Notes under the pieces: generated by a model
What the model was told of the DNA's origin: nothing
Databases searched by the model: none
The model's input: the letters and a program-made list of their open reading frames with translations, nothing else
Source: CAYMRB01 sp964392615
Lineage (GTDB): Bacteria; Planctomycetota; UBA8108
Direction: 5' to 3'
NCBI GenBank assembly: GCA_964392615.1
Contig: CAYMRB010000054.1
Span: 1-32,200, forward strand
DNA length: 32,200 nt
Part shown: positions 1-8,516 of the stretch, piece after piece
Position numbering within the stretch: position 1 is the stretch's first letter
How the letters are laid out: each line of letters opens with the position of its first letter
Position numbers and translations under genes: made by a program

Positions 1-2103
1 ATCGCGTTCGACGACGAGTTCGGCATCTGCTTCAAGGTCGAGACGCACAACCACCCGTCGGCGATCGAGCCGTACGGCGGCGCCGGCACCGGAATCGGCG
101 GCGTGCTGCGCGACACGCTCGGCACGGGCCTCGGCGCGAAGCCGATCGCCAACACCGACGTGTTCTGCTTCGGCCCGCCGGATCTGCCGCGCGATCGCGT
201 CCCGCCGGGCGCGCTCCACCCGCGCCGCGTGCTGCGAGGCGTCGTCTCCGGCGTGCGCGACTACGGCAACCGCATGGGCATCCCGACCGCGAGCGGCGCG
301 GTGTTCTTCGACGAGCGCTACATCGGCAACCCGCTCGTCTACTGCGGCTCCGTCGGGCGCATTCCACGGACGATGATCGAGAAGACCGTCTACCCGGGCG
401 ATCGAATCGTCGTCCTCGGCGGCCGCACGGGGCGCGACGGCATCCACGGTGCGACGTTCTCGTCGGTCGAGCTCACCGAGGAGTCCGAGACCGTCTCGAG
501 CGGCGCGGTGCAGATCGGCAACGCGATCACCGAGAAGAAGGCGCTCGACGTCCTCATCGAAGCGCGCGATCGCGGGCTCTACGGCGCCGTCACCGACTGC
601 GGGGCCGGCGGCCTGTCGAGCGCGGTCGGCGAGATGGGCGAGGAGACCGGCGCGCGCGTCGATCTCGAGACGGTACCGCTGAAGTACGAGGGGCTCAGCT
701 ACTGGGAGGTCTGGATCTCGGAGGCCCAGGAGCGCATGGTCTTCGCGGTGTCGCCCGAGAACCTGCCGGAGCTAGCCGCGATCGCGCGCGCGCACGACGC
801 CGAGCTGACCGATATCGGCGAGTTCACCGGTACCGGCCGACTCGAGCTCTTCTGGGCCGGCGAACAGGTCTGCGATCTCGACATGCGTTTCCTGCACGAC
901 GGGCGTCCGGCCGTCCTGCGGCAATCGCGTTGGGCGGCACCTTCGGAGCCCGAGGCGGGCGGCCCTGCCGGTCTGGCGGGGCGCGCTCCCGGCGAGCTCT
1001 TGCGCGCGATCCTGGCGGCGCCGAACGTCGCCTCGAAGGAGTGGATCATCCGCCAGTACGACCACGAGGTGCAGGCGCGCACGGTCCTCAAGCCGCTCGT
1101 CGGCGTCGAGCACGACGGGCCGGGCGACGGCATCGTCATCCTGCCGCGGCTCGATTCGCTGCGCGGGATCGCGATCGGCTGCGGCATGAACCCGTGCTAC
1201 GGCGACCTCGACCCGTACCGCATGGCGGTGTCGGCGATCGACGAGGCCATGCGCAACGTCGTTGCGGTCGGCGCCGATCCGACGCGCTGCGCGATCCTCG
1301 ACAACTTCTGCTGGGGGCGCACCGATCGCCCCGAGACGCTCGGCTCGCTCGTCGAGGCGGCCCAGGGCTGCCACGACGCGGCGCTCGCGCTCGGCACGCC
1401 GTTCATCTCGGGCAAGGACAGCCTGAACAACGAGTTCCGCACCGCGGACGGCGTGCTGTCGATTCCGCCGAGCCTGCTGATCTCGTCCGTCGCGATCGTC
1501 GAGGACGCCCGCCGGCTCGTGTCGGCGGACCTGTGTGCGCCGGACAACCGGCTCGTGCTCGTCGGCGCGACGCGGGCCGAGCTCGGCGGCAGCCACCTGC
1601 ACCGCGTTCTCGGCGGCGAGCTGGAGACGGCCGGCCGCGTACCGGGCTTGCCCGCCGAGGCGGCGCAGGTCCACGGTGCGGTCGCGGCGGCGATTCGCGC
1701 CGGGCTCGTCGCGAGCTGTCACGACCTCAGCGAGGGCGGCCTGGCGGTCGCGGCCGCCGAGATGGCGTTCTCGGGCGGCGTCGGCGCGGAGATCGACCTC
1801 GCCCGTGTACCGTGCGGCGGCGACGAGAGCCTCGGCGACGTCGAGCGGCTCTTCAGCGAGTCGAACTGTCGCTACCTGATCGAGGCGCGGCCGGCGGACG
1901 TCGACGCGCTGCTCGGCCTGTTCACCGGGCTGCCGGCGGCGGAGGTCGGCACGACTCTGAGCTACCACATCCTGCGGGTCCTGGGCTCGGAAGCCGGCGG
2001 CGAGGCGCTGATCGCCGAGGCTCTCGACGACCTGAAGCGAGCCTGGCAGTCGCCGTTGCGTTTCGACGCGGACGGCGGCGCGGGCGCGCGAGACGACGAC
2101 TGA
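1..2103 (+). CDS. purL: Phosphoribosylformylglycinamidine synthase, PurL subunit (5' end missing)
   Basis: ATP-dependent amidation of formylglycinamide ribonucleotide (FGAR to FGAM), the fourth step of purine synthesis, in the cytoplasm. The frame is open from base 1, so the start lies outside the window; 700 residues are visible. Family signatures run in order: VETHNHPSAIEPYGGAGTG near visible residues 13-31, DCGAGGLSS near 199, SGKDSLNNEF near 470 and SCHDLSEGGLA near 571. These are the duplicated AIRS-like N and C domains of PurL. In the short bacterial PurL the ETHNHPS motif lies roughly 60-70 residues from the start, so probably only a short N-terminal piece is missing; a longer N-terminal fusion cannot be excluded. 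purQ begins 32 bases downstream, consistent with one purine operon supplying the ammonia-producing partner. No PurS gene is visible. The family call is secure. Confidence 0.96.
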   Translation: MAFDDEFGICFKVETHNHPSAIEPYGGAGTGIGGVLRDTLGTGLGAKPIANTDVFCFGPPDLPRDRVPPGALHPRRVLRGVVSGVRDYGNRMGIPTASGAVFFDERYIGNPLVYCGSVGRIPRTMIEKTVYPGDRIVVLGGRTGRDGIHGATFSSVELTEESETVSSGAVQIGNAITEKKALDVLIEARDRGLYGAVTDCGAGGLSSAVGEMGEETGARVDLETVPLKYEGLSYWEVWISEAQERMVFAVSPENLPELAAIARAHDAELTDIGEFTGTGRLELFWAGEQVCDLDMRFLHDGRPAVLRQSRWAAPSEPEAGGPAGLAGRAPGELLRAILAAPNVASKEWIIRQYDHEVQARTVLKPLVGVEHDGPGDGIVILPRLDSLRGIAIGCGMNPCYGDLDPYRMAVSAIDEAMRNVVAVGADPTRCAILDNFCWGRTDRPETLGSLVEAAQGCHDAALALGTPFISGKDSLNNEFRTADGVLSIPPSLLISSVAIVEDARRLVSADLCAPDNRLVLVGATRAELGGSHLHRVLGGELETAGRVPGLPAEAAQVHGAVAAAIRAGLVASCHDLSEGGLAVAAAEMAFSGGVGAEIDLARVPCGGDESLGDVERLFSESNCRYLIEARPADVDALLGLFTGLPAAEVGTTLSYHILRVLGSEAGGEALIAEALDDLKRAWQSPLRFDADGGAGARDDD

Positions 2104-2135
2104 CGCAACCGATAGAGGATCGTCCCGAGGCACCG

Positions 2136-3029
2136 ATGGCACGCGTATTGGTTCTGCGCACGGCGGGCACGAACTGCGACGAGGAGACCGCCTGGGCGTT
2201 TCGCCTGGCCGGCGCGACGGTCGAGTCGATCCACGTCGGGCAGCTCGTCGCCGGAGAGCGGCGTCTGGCCGAGTTCGACATCCTGGCCGTCCCGGGCGGC
2301 TTCTCGTACGGCGACGATCTCGGCGCGGGTACGGTGCTCGCCAATCGGCTGCGCACGCGACTGCGCGACGACCTCGATGAGTTCGTCGCGGCCGACAAGC
2401 TCGTCATCGGGATCTGCAACGGCTTCCAGGTGCTGGTCCGGCTCGGCATCCTGCCGGGCGGCGACGGCGACGCGCGCGGCGCCTCGCTGATCGGTAACGT
2501 GTCCGCGAAGTTCGAGGACCGCTGGACCGATCTGCGCGTCGAGACGAACCGCTGTCCGTTCCTGCCCGGATACTCCGGCGTCGCGGGAGACGGTGAGGCC
2601 GTAGGCGATGGCGCGTCGGCGGCGGGGCTCGTGCTGCGCAGCCCGGTCGCTCACCGCGAGGGGCGGTTCGTGCTGCGCGATCCGGATGCGCTCGAACGAT
2701 TGCGGGAGCGCGGGCAGATCGCTCTCGTGTACTGCCGACCGCCGCGTGACGGCGAGGACGGTCCGCAGGCCGCCGGGGGCGAGTATCCGGCCAATCCGAA
2801 CGGGTCGATCGCCGACATCGCCGGCGTCACCAACGAGCGGGGGAATGTGCTCGGCCTGATGCCGCACCCGGAGCGATTCGTGCACGCGCTGCAGGATCCG
2901 CACTGGACGCGGCGCGCCGAGGGCGTGCGCGACATGGCGCCGGAGACGCTCGAGCGCGCCGGCGACGGGTTCGCCATCTTCTCGCGCGCAGTGCGGTTTG
3001 TTGACGACACCTCGGCGAGAATCCGATAA
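2136..3029 (+). CDS. purQ: Phosphoribosylformylglycinamidine synthase, glutaminase subunit PurQ
   Basis: Class I glutamine amidotransferase that hydrolyses glutamine and passes ammonia to PurL. The nucleophile is Cys94 in GICNGFQVL; the rest of the triad is His244 and Glu246 in LMPHPERF. N-terminal VLVLRTAGTNCDEE and PGGFSYGDDL are characteristic of PurQ. The ATG at 2136 follows a GAGG at 2127-2130. Length is 297 residues, against about 220-230 for the common short PurQ. The extra length comes from a longer middle section (about residues 130-175) and a C-terminal extension after the His/Glu motif ending in IFSRAVRFVDDTSARIR. Longer PurQ proteins are known in some lineages, so this is probably a lineage form and not a fusion. 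It follows purL by 32 bases. The downstream gene appears to have its own promoter lying inside the last codons of purQ. Confidence 0.95.
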   Translation: MARVLVLRTAGTNCDEETAWAFRLAGATVESIHVGQLVAGERRLAEFDILAVPGGFSYGDDLGAGTVLANRLRTRLRDDLDEFVAADKLVIGICNGFQVLVRLGILPGGDGDARGASLIGNVSAKFEDRWTDLRVETNRCPFLPGYSGVAGDGEAVGDGASAAGLVLRSPVAHREGRFVLRDPDALERLRERGQIALVYCRPPRDGEDGPQAAGGEYPANPNGSIADIAGVTNERGNVLGLMPHPERFVHALQDPHWTRRAEGVRDMAPETLERAGDGFAIFSRAVRFVDDTSARIR

Positions 3030-3030
3030 A
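3001..3030 (+). promoter_or_regulatory. Probable sigma-70-type promoter inside the purQ end
   Basis: TTGACG (3001-3006, five of six -35 consensus bases) is followed after 18 bases by GATAAA (3025-3030) in an A-rich patch, AAAAT, running to 3032. The A-rich run stands out in G+C-rich DNA and overlaps the purQ stop codon. Initiation near 3038 would give the next gene a leader of about 105 bases. Inferred from sequence only. Confidence 0.45.
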
Positions 3031-3142
3031 ATCCCGCCCGTGGGTCGTCTGTGGGGGGCGGGGATGGCCATCGCACCGCGAGCCGCCGTCCGCAGCCCGA
3101 AGTGAAGTGATCGGAACCGAAGCGAAGAGAGTGGAGGGCACC

Positions 3143-6100
3143 ATGAGAGGACGGGTATTCGCGTCCGCTCTGGGGATCGGCGCTGCCGCCGTGCTCATCG
3201 TCGTGAGCGGCGCGTGTCGGCTCGAGAGTCGCCGGACGTCGACGGCACGCGCGCGTGCCGTGAGGGAAGGCACGTTGTTCGTCGAGGTCGGGCGCATCGA
3301 GCGCCGGCCGGAGTACATCTATTCGAGCGAAGAGACGGTCGACGTGATGCTGTCGATCGATCCGACGCTCGCCGACCCGGCCCGCGTCGAGACGTTCGAG
3401 CTCTTCCTGCGCGAGCAGGGTGTGTGGCGCCAGGTCGCATCCGGAAAGAGGAAGGACCTGCCGCTGCGGTTCACCGCGCCGGGCGAAGGGCGCTACGCGC
3501 TGCGCGCGGGGTTCGTCGTCGGCACCGGCGACCGAGTGCCGGCGATCGATGAGACGGCCCAGCCGCATGCCTGGTTCTGCGTCGACAAGACTCCGCCGAA
3601 GCTCGAGTTCACCCGGGCGCACAAGAGTCCGATCGCGGGTCGCCTGCCGCGCCTCGAGCTCGGCTGGCGCGCCGACGAGGTGCAATTCGGGCGCGACAAG
3701 TTCGCGGTCCAGTGGAGCGCGGACGGCGGCGCGACCTGGCACGTTGCGGGAGAGGCCGACGCGAAACCCGGCGAGACGCGATTCACGTGGCCCGTGCCGC
3801 GGGAGGCGCAGTCCGCGGTGATGTTGCGAGTTCGCGCGGTCGATCTGGCCGGCCATGCGACGACGCGATCGATCACGCTCGACGTCGGCGGCCGCCGGCA
3901 GGGATCGCTGCTCGCGAGCGCCGGGTCGGGCGCCGAGTCCACGGCGGCCGGCGGGGATGCGCTGCCGCCGATCGACGGCGCGGCGGGCGATACGGTCGCG
4001 GATGCCTCGAGCGCCGGTGACGCCGCGCAGGGGGATGTCGTGAAGGCCGACGCGGATGCGGACGCGGCCGACGTCGCGCCGATCACCGCGCACGTCGGCG
4101 ACGGTTCGCCTGCGACCGATGGCACTGCGAATACGGGCGATACCGACTCGGACGTCGAGCCGGACATGCGGAACGTCGAGCCGCCCGCGCTCGTGCGGTT
4201 CGTGCCGCCGGCGACCGATTGCCTTCGGGGCGGCGCGCCGGTCGAGCTGCGCTGGGAGCTCGATCCGACGCTCTCGTCGAGCGCGCCCGCACTGGCGGAT
4301 GCGACGGCGACCGCCGAGTTCGCCCTCGACGGGGGCGATGAGTGGAAGCTGGCGGGCGAGGCGCCGCTCGGAGTCGGGCAGGTCGCGTGGACCCCGCCGG
4401 TCGTGTCGACGAGCGATTGCCGGCTGCGACTGCGCGTGCGGGGCATCGCTGCGGCGGATGGCGTGGACGCGACGGATCCCGGCGAGCTGAATCTGCCCGC
4501 GACTGGTTCGTTCACGATCGAGAGCCGGCCGCCGACGATCGCGTGTCCGTCGATTCCGGCACGCGTCGGGGCGCGAGTCCAGCTCCCGGTCCGCGCGCGT
4601 CCGGCGAGCTGCGGAACCGTCGACGCGGTGCGCGTCTACTTGCGACCGCAGGGCAAGAGCTTCTGGAACCAGCTCGGCGGAGCTCTGCCGCTCGTGGCCG
4701 CGACCTCCGAGACGGAAGGAGCCTCGGCCGTAGACGGCACGCTCGAGCTCGACCTCGGCGGGCTCGAGGAGCAGGAGTACGATCTCTACCTCGCCGCCAT
4801 CGACTCGATCGGCAACGCGGCGGACGCGCCGACTGTCAGCACGGAGCCGTTCGGTTCGTTCGAGCTCGACGCGACGCCGCCGACGGTGACGCCGGAGCTC
4901 GTCGTCCTCGACTGGGTCGGCGGTTTCCGCGGTTCGCTGCGGGTCGTTCTCGACGCCGCGGACTGCCGGCCGCCGCTCATCGTCGAGGGCCGTGAGGGCC
5001 GCGACGGGGAGTGGACGGAGCTGACGCGTTACGCGAGTCTCGCGACCGCGAAGGAGCAGATCGACTTTCCCGTGCCGCTGGGGCCGAGCGAGCTCGAGGT
5101 GCGCGTGGCCGTGAGCGATGCTGTCGGCAACACCGCGCACGCGTACTTCGGTCCGCGTCAGCTGATGCGGTCCATCGAGCTCCAGGGCTTCCCCACGGAG
5201 GCGAGTCTGTACGCGTACGGCGAGCAGCAGATCGCATGGCAGCTCCATCCTGTGGCGCGCGAGTTCGCCGCCGACCTCGTCGTGCGTCTGACGCACCAAA
5301 CGCGGCGCACCGGTGACGGGTGGACCGACGTGACGGAGGAGGGGGGCTTCGGCACCGACGGTACGGTCGACGTTGCGGCGAGCCGGTCGTTCCCGTGGAT
5401 TTTGCCGCGCGGTGACGAGGTCGAGCATCGGGTCGTCGCGCGGCTCGTGCTCGGCAACGAGATCGTCGGCGATGCGACCTCCACGCCGTTCCGAATCCGA
5501 TCGTTCGATGATCCGACCGCGGAGCCGAGGGCTCCGATCCTGCAGGATTCGCTCCTCGCGCACGATAGCGCGTGCGAGAAGGCGCTCCGCTACCGGGAGA
5601 AGGTCGACGCGTTCCCGGTCGGAGACGACGACGCCGACCCTGCGACCGCGGCAGCGCGGGCGGAGCTCGACCGTCTGGCGAACGACGCGCGCCGCGGTTT
5701 CCGCGACGCGTTGACTCTCGATCCGAAGAACTACTTCGCGTCCTTCGAGCTCGCGTTCCTGCTCAGCGAGGTCGACCAGGAGAAGCACTACAACGAGATC
5801 CTCGACCTCTTCGAGACGACGGCGCAGCTGCACCCGGAACCGCAGCTTCCGCTGAACGAGCTCGGCGCGTTCCATATCGGTCGCAGCGAGTACGACCGCG
5901 CCGCAGCGGCGCTCGAGCGCTCGCTCGTCGCCGACGAGACGGCAAACGCGCACTACAACCTCGGCATCGCGCTCCTCTTCCGGCCCCAGCGGGACGCGAC
6001 GCGGGCTCGCCAGCACTTCGAGACCGCGCTGGCGCTCGCGGATCCGCAGGAGACCGGGCCGGCCAGCTTCTATCTCGTGTACTGCCATATCGTCGCGAAC

Positions 6101-6193
6101 GATCTCGACACCGCGCGACAGGAGTACACCAAGCGGCGCGAGCACATCCCGGTGAAGATGCGGCCGACGCTCGAGGCGCAGCTCGGGGAGTAG
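3143..6193 (+). CDS. Exported Ig-like-repeat protein with C-terminal TPR domain
   Basis: A 1016-residue protein of unknown specific function. The ATG at 3143 is preferred to a GTG at 3107 because GGAGGG (3133-3138) precedes it and a signal sequence starts there: basic MRGR, hydrophobic residues 7-24, then Cys25 in VVSGAC. That Cys may be a lipobox, although Ser at -3 is unusual, so lipoprotein status is uncertain. After the signal come several beta-rich modules resembling Ig/FN3 repeats, opening with similar strings (DKTPPKLEF near 149, ESRPPTIACP near 458, DATPPTVTPEL near 575). Residues about 250-347 are a low-complexity Ala/Asp/Gly linker. Residues about 806-1010 look like TPR helices (LDPKNYFASFELAFLL, ANAHYNLGIALLF). 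TPRs usually bind other proteins, so an envelope scaffold role is plausible but not shown. It ends at a strong terminator shared with convergent recJ. Confidence 0.85.
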   Translation: MRGRVFASALGIGAAAVLIVVSGACRLESRRTSTARARAVREGTLFVEVGRIERRPEYIYSSEETVDVMLSIDPTLADPARVETFELFLREQGVWRQVASGKRKDLPLRFTAPGEGRYALRAGFVVGTGDRVPAIDETAQPHAWFCVDKTPPKLEFTRAHKSPIAGRLPRLELGWRADEVQFGRDKFAVQWSADGGATWHVAGEADAKPGETRFTWPVPREAQSAVMLRVRAVDLAGHATTRSITLDVGGRRQGSLLASAGSGAESTAAGGDALPPIDGAAGDTVADASSAGDAAQGDVVKADADADAADVAPITAHVGDGSPATDGTANTGDTDSDVEPDMRNVEPPALVRFVPPATDCLRGGAPVELRWELDPTLSSSAPALADATATAEFALDGGDEWKLAGEAPLGVGQVAWTPPVVSTSDCRLRLRVRGIAAADGVDATDPGELNLPATGSFTIESRPPTIACPSIPARVGARVQLPVRARPASCGTVDAVRVYLRPQGKSFWNQLGGALPLVAATSETEGASAVDGTLELDLGGLEEQEYDLYLAAIDSIGNAADAPTVSTEPFGSFELDATPPTVTPELVVLDWVGGFRGSLRVVLDAADCRPPLIVEGREGRDGEWTELTRYASLATAKEQIDFPVPLGPSELEVRVAVSDAVGNTAHAYFGPRQLMRSIELQGFPTEASLYAYGEQQIAWQLHPVAREFAADLVVRLTHQTRRTGDGWTDVTEEGGFGTDGTVDVAASRSFPWILPRGDEVEHRVVARLVLGNEIVGDATSTPFRIRSFDDPTAEPRAPILQDSLLAHDSACEKALRYREKVDAFPVGDDDADPATAAARAELDRLANDARRGFRDALTLDPKNYFASFELAFLLSEVDQEKHYNEILDLFETTAQLHPEPQLPLNELGAFHIGRSEYDRAAAALERSLVADETANAHYNLGIALLFRPQRDATRARQHFETALALADPQETGPASFYLVYCHIVANDLDTARQEYTKRREHIPVKMRPTLEAQLGE

Positions 6194-6196
6194 GGC

Positions 6197-6240
6197 GAAA
6201 TACAGATCTCGCGTCGAACGCGGCGCGAGATCCGTATTTC
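6197..6240. terminator. Bidirectional intrinsic terminator between convergent genes
   Basis: Arms 6197-6213 (GAAATACAGATCTCGCG) and 6224-6240 (CGCGAGATCCGTATTTC) pair at 16 of 17 positions around a 10-base loop. The stem is G+C-rich near the loop and ends in A/T-rich GAAATAC/GTATTTC, so it can work from both sides. It sits 3 bases after the TPR gene stop and 3 bases before the recJ stop. Confidence 0.85.
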
Positions 6241-6243
6241 GGC

Positions 6244-8007
6244 TCAGTCGGGCACGCGCAGATCCTGCACCAGGAGCTGCACTTCCCGTCGTCCCTGCCA
6301 CTCGTTCCACTGTGGGCGGCAGAGCAGCTCGACGCGCGTGCCGCGGCGGCGGATCTCCTCGTGCCTCTCTCCCATGCCGAACGCGACCGCGCGGAACGCT
6401 GGGCCGCGGCCGCCGGGTCGACGGACCCAGAACGACAGGTGCTGGCCGTTCGCTCCCATGACGCGCGGGCTGCCGACGATCTCGGCGTCCAGCGCGGCGA
6501 AGAGCGGCTCCGGATTGCCCGCGCCGTGGGGCGAGAGGCGTCCGAGGTCGTCGAGCAGCGCGCCGTCGACCGCGTCGAGATGGATCGCTCCGTCGACGTC
6601 GATCTCCGGCACCATCGCGGCGGGATCGATGTCGATCGATCGGTTCAGCGCCTCGCGCAGCGCCGGCAGGCCGTCCGCCGCGACCTCGGCTCCCGCAGCG
6701 TACGCGTGCCCGCCGAATTGGAGCAAGCGGTCTGCGCAGCGCTCGAGCACGTCGACGAGGTGGACTCCGGCGATCGAGCGCGCCGAGCCGCGCCACGTTC
6801 CGTCGCGCATCGTGAAGAGCAGCGTCGGCCGATAGAACTCCTCGACCAGACGCGCGGCGACGATGCCGATCACCCCCGCGTGCCAGTCCGGGTCGCCGAG
6901 CACGATCGCGCGGTCGCGGGACACGTCGAGCTCGTCGAGGACGCGCTGACGCGCCTGCGCGGTGATCTCGGCCTCGATCTCTCGACGCCTGCGGTTCTCC
7001 CGGTCGAGCTCGCCGGCGAGGCGCGTCGCCGTGGCGGGATCGTCGGTCGTCAGAAGTCGGATCGCGACTTCCGCGTCGCCGAGCCGTCCGGCAGCGTTGA
7101 TGCGCGGTCCGATGCGAAATGCGACGTCGCTCGCGTCGAGCCGGGGGCGGTCTCCGCTGCGGGCGCCGTTGCCGTTGCCGCGCTGCGCCAGGTCGACCAG
7201 CGCCCGCAGACCCGGCCGCCGCGACGTCGCGAGCGCCTGCAGCCCGAACTTCGCGAACACGCGGTTCTCACCGTGCAGCGGCACGACGTCCGATATCGTG
7301 CCGAGCGCGACGAGCGCGAGCGAATCGAGCAGGAAGTTCCGGAACTGGGGCGACAGCTTCTTCGCGCGCGATAGCCGCTGGCACATCGCCCAGACGAACT
7401 TGAACGTCACGCCGACGCCGGCGAGGTCGCGGAACGCGTCCGCCGTCGGGGCGCACCACGGGTTCACCAGCGCGACAGGGCGCGGGGGATCGGAAGAGGG
7501 CTGGTGGTGATCGATGACGATCACGTCGATGCCGAGCTCCGCCGCCCGGGCGATCTCGCGGCGCGCCGACGATCCGTTGTCGACCGTGATCACGAGGTCG
7601 ATGCCCTGCGCGGCGAATGCCTCGATCGCGCCGAGGCTCAAGCCGTAGCCGTCGCGCAGCCGGTTCGGGAGACGGTAGAGCGCGGTGCGTTCGAGCTGGC
7701 GGAAGAAGTCGAGGAGCAAGCAGGTCGACGTGATGCCGTCGACGTCGTAGTCGCCGAAGATCGCGATCTTCTCGTTCCGCGCGAGCGCCGCATCGAGGCG
7801 CGAGACGGCGAGGTCGAGGTCCGGAAGCGCGTCCGGCTCACCGAGGTGCAGGAGCTTCGGGGCGAGGAAGCGTGCGGCGTCTTCGCGCTCGGTGATGCCC
7901 CGGCGGATGAGCAAGTCGGCGATCGTGCTCGAGCACGTCGCCTCGCGCGACAGCCGATCCCTGAGCGCGGGATCGACGGCCGTCAGGTTCCACCGCTTTG
8001 AGACCAC
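6244..8007 (-). CDS. recJ: Single-stranded-DNA-specific 5'-3' exonuclease RecJ
   Basis: RecJ degrades single-stranded DNA 5' to 3' in recombinational repair, mismatch repair and RecF-pathway processing. DHH phosphoesterase signatures are intact: FGDYDVDG at 84-91, VDNGSS near 142-147 and IDHHQP at 165-170, giving the expected metal-binding Asp/His set. The C-terminal DHHA1 signature GGHAYAAG follows near 470. I chose the GTG at 8007: its product begins VSKRWNLTAVDP, like normal RecJ N-termini, and GAGGGAAG lies 8 bases upstream. The frame stays open further upstream, but that extension is low-complexity and lies beyond a good promoter. The resulting 587 residues match the usual RecJ length. 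It is convergent with the TPR gene and divergent from the pilin gene. Confidence 0.95.
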   Translation of the reverse strand: MVSKRWNLTAVDPALRDRLSREATCSSTIADLLIRRGITEREDAARFLAPKLLHLGEPDALPDLDLAVSRLDAALARNEKIAIFGDYDVDGITSTCLLLDFFRQLERTALYRLPNRLRDGYGLSLGAIEAFAAQGIDLVITVDNGSSARREIARAAELGIDVIVIDHHQPSSDPPRPVALVNPWCAPTADAFRDLAGVGVTFKFVWAMCQRLSRAKKLSPQFRNFLLDSLALVALGTISDVVPLHGENRVFAKFGLQALATSRRPGLRALVDLAQRGNGNGARSGDRPRLDASDVAFRIGPRINAAGRLGDAEVAIRLLTTDDPATATRLAGELDRENRRRREIEAEITAQARQRVLDELDVSRDRAIVLGDPDWHAGVIGIVAARLVEEFYRPTLLFTMRDGTWRGSARSIAGVHLVDVLERCADRLLQFGGHAYAAGAEVAADGLPALREALNRSIDIDPAAMVPEIDVDGAIHLDAVDGALLDDLGRLSPHGAGNPEPLFAALDAEIVGSPRVMGANGQHLSFWVRRPGGRGPAFRAVAFGMGERHEEIRRRGTRVELLCRPQWNEWQGRREVQLLVQDLRVPD

Positions 8008-8043
8008 CGGGTGCGCTTCCCTCTCTTCCTTCCGAGAAACCGG

Positions 8044-8072
8044 AGTGTAGGTCGCCCGCGCAGCGCGGTCAA
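8044..8072 (-). promoter_or_regulatory. Probable recJ promoter (TTGACC-N17-TACACT)
   Basis: Read on the minus strand, TTGACC (8072-8067) is followed after exactly 17 bases by TACACT (8049-8044). Initiation near 8037 would leave a leader of about 30 bases containing the recJ ribosome-binding site. The same TACACT hexamer recurs upstream of rpe and of the CotH gene. Confidence 0.6.
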
Positions 8073-8138
8073 GCGGTGGGGCACGTGCCGCTCTCCGCGC
8101 CGGCGATGACGCAAGCGGGCGCCGATGGTCGCTCGACG

Positions 8139-8164
8139 GTGACAAAAAACGTCGCTGTGACAAA
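8139..8164 (+). promoter_or_regulatory. Direct repeat GTGACAAA x2, candidate activator binding site
   Basis: The octamer GTGACAAA occurs at 8139-8146 and 8157-8164, an 18-base period. It lies about 105-130 bases upstream of the -24 box of the pilin promoter. Sigma-54 promoters need an enhancer-bound activator at roughly this distance, and pilin promoters in other bacteria use the PilR family. The repeat fits such a site, but the activator is not encoded in the window. Confidence 0.4.
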
Positions 8165-8269
8165 CCCCATCCCCTGCCGCGGTCTTTACCGCGCGGTCCC
8201 GTAACCGAGAGCTGGGCCTTAGCTCCTCCGATGCAACGACTTAGGGCCAATCATCGAAAGCCTGCGGGC

Positions 8270-8286
8270 TTGGCACCGGCCTTGCC
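8270..8286 (+). promoter_or_regulatory. Sigma-54 (RpoN)-type -24/-12 promoter for the pilin gene
   Basis: TTGGCAC at 8270-8276, five bases, then TTGC at 8282-8285 match the sigma-54 consensus TGGCAC-N5-TTGC with exact spacing; the invariant GG and GC dinucleotides are 12 bases apart. Initiation is expected near 8297, giving a pilin leader of about 220 bases. RpoN control of pilA is established in several proteobacteria. Confidence 0.75.
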
Positions 8287-8296
8287 GAAGTGAAGG

Positions 8297-8516
8297 ACGC
8301 AGACACGGACAAACTGCCGTGAGCGACGCGGGGCGACGCAAGGGCGTCGCGGCCGAGTCGCGCAGCTGTGGGGAGTCCGGCAGCGGGAGCGCGCTTCGCG
8401 CGGGTTCCACGATCCTGAAGGAAAGTCAGTCGATTGTTCGAGTGAAGTGAGGGTGAGGTGCCCTGACAAGCCCGGGCAACGTTCTCTTGTCGGTTTGAGG
8501 AGGTAGGTTCACTACC
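8297..8516 (+). promoter_or_regulatory. Long structured 5' leader of the pilin mRNA
   Basis: From the predicted start at about 8297, the 220-base leader holds CACGG/CCGTG (8304-8308 with 8317-8321) and a perfect 7-bp hairpin, GCGACGC-AAGG-GCGTCGC (8333-8350). A second copy of GCGACGC at 8323-8329 could compete for the same 3' arm. A G+C-rich hairpin follows around 8389-8402. No coding frame is evident. The rest of the recJ-pilin spacer (8073-8138 and 8165-8269) shows nothing I can name. Confidence 0.45.
8497..8516 (+). promoter_or_regulatory. Pilin ribosome-binding site with hairpin between it and the ATG
   Basis: The Shine-Dalgarno sequence GAGGAGG (8497-8503) is 13 bases from the ATG, which is long. 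The gap is filled by a perfect 5-bp hairpin, GGTAG (8502-8506) with CTACC (8512-8516), ending exactly at the start codon. Folding would either shorten the effective spacing or cover the last two G bases of the site. Confidence 0.55.

Noticed and set aside
2651..6796. Very long open frame on the minus strand across the TPR gene and the recJ end.
   Set aside because: Its product is Arg-rich low-complexity sequence with no domain pattern, runs antisense to two well-supported genes and crosses their shared terminator; typical of G+C-rich codon bias.
8297..8402. A c-di-GMP-I (GEMM) riboswitch in the pilin leader, suggested by ACAAAC, a GTGA possible tetraloop, GACGCAA and a G-rich 3' part in the right order.
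   Set aside because: The stems that define the family (GGC before AAAC with GCC after GCAAA, and a GNRA-capped first hairpin) are not formed here, and GACGCAA is explained by a perfect simple hairpin at 8333-8350. A covariance-model search with RF01051 would settle it; a significant score would reverse this decision.
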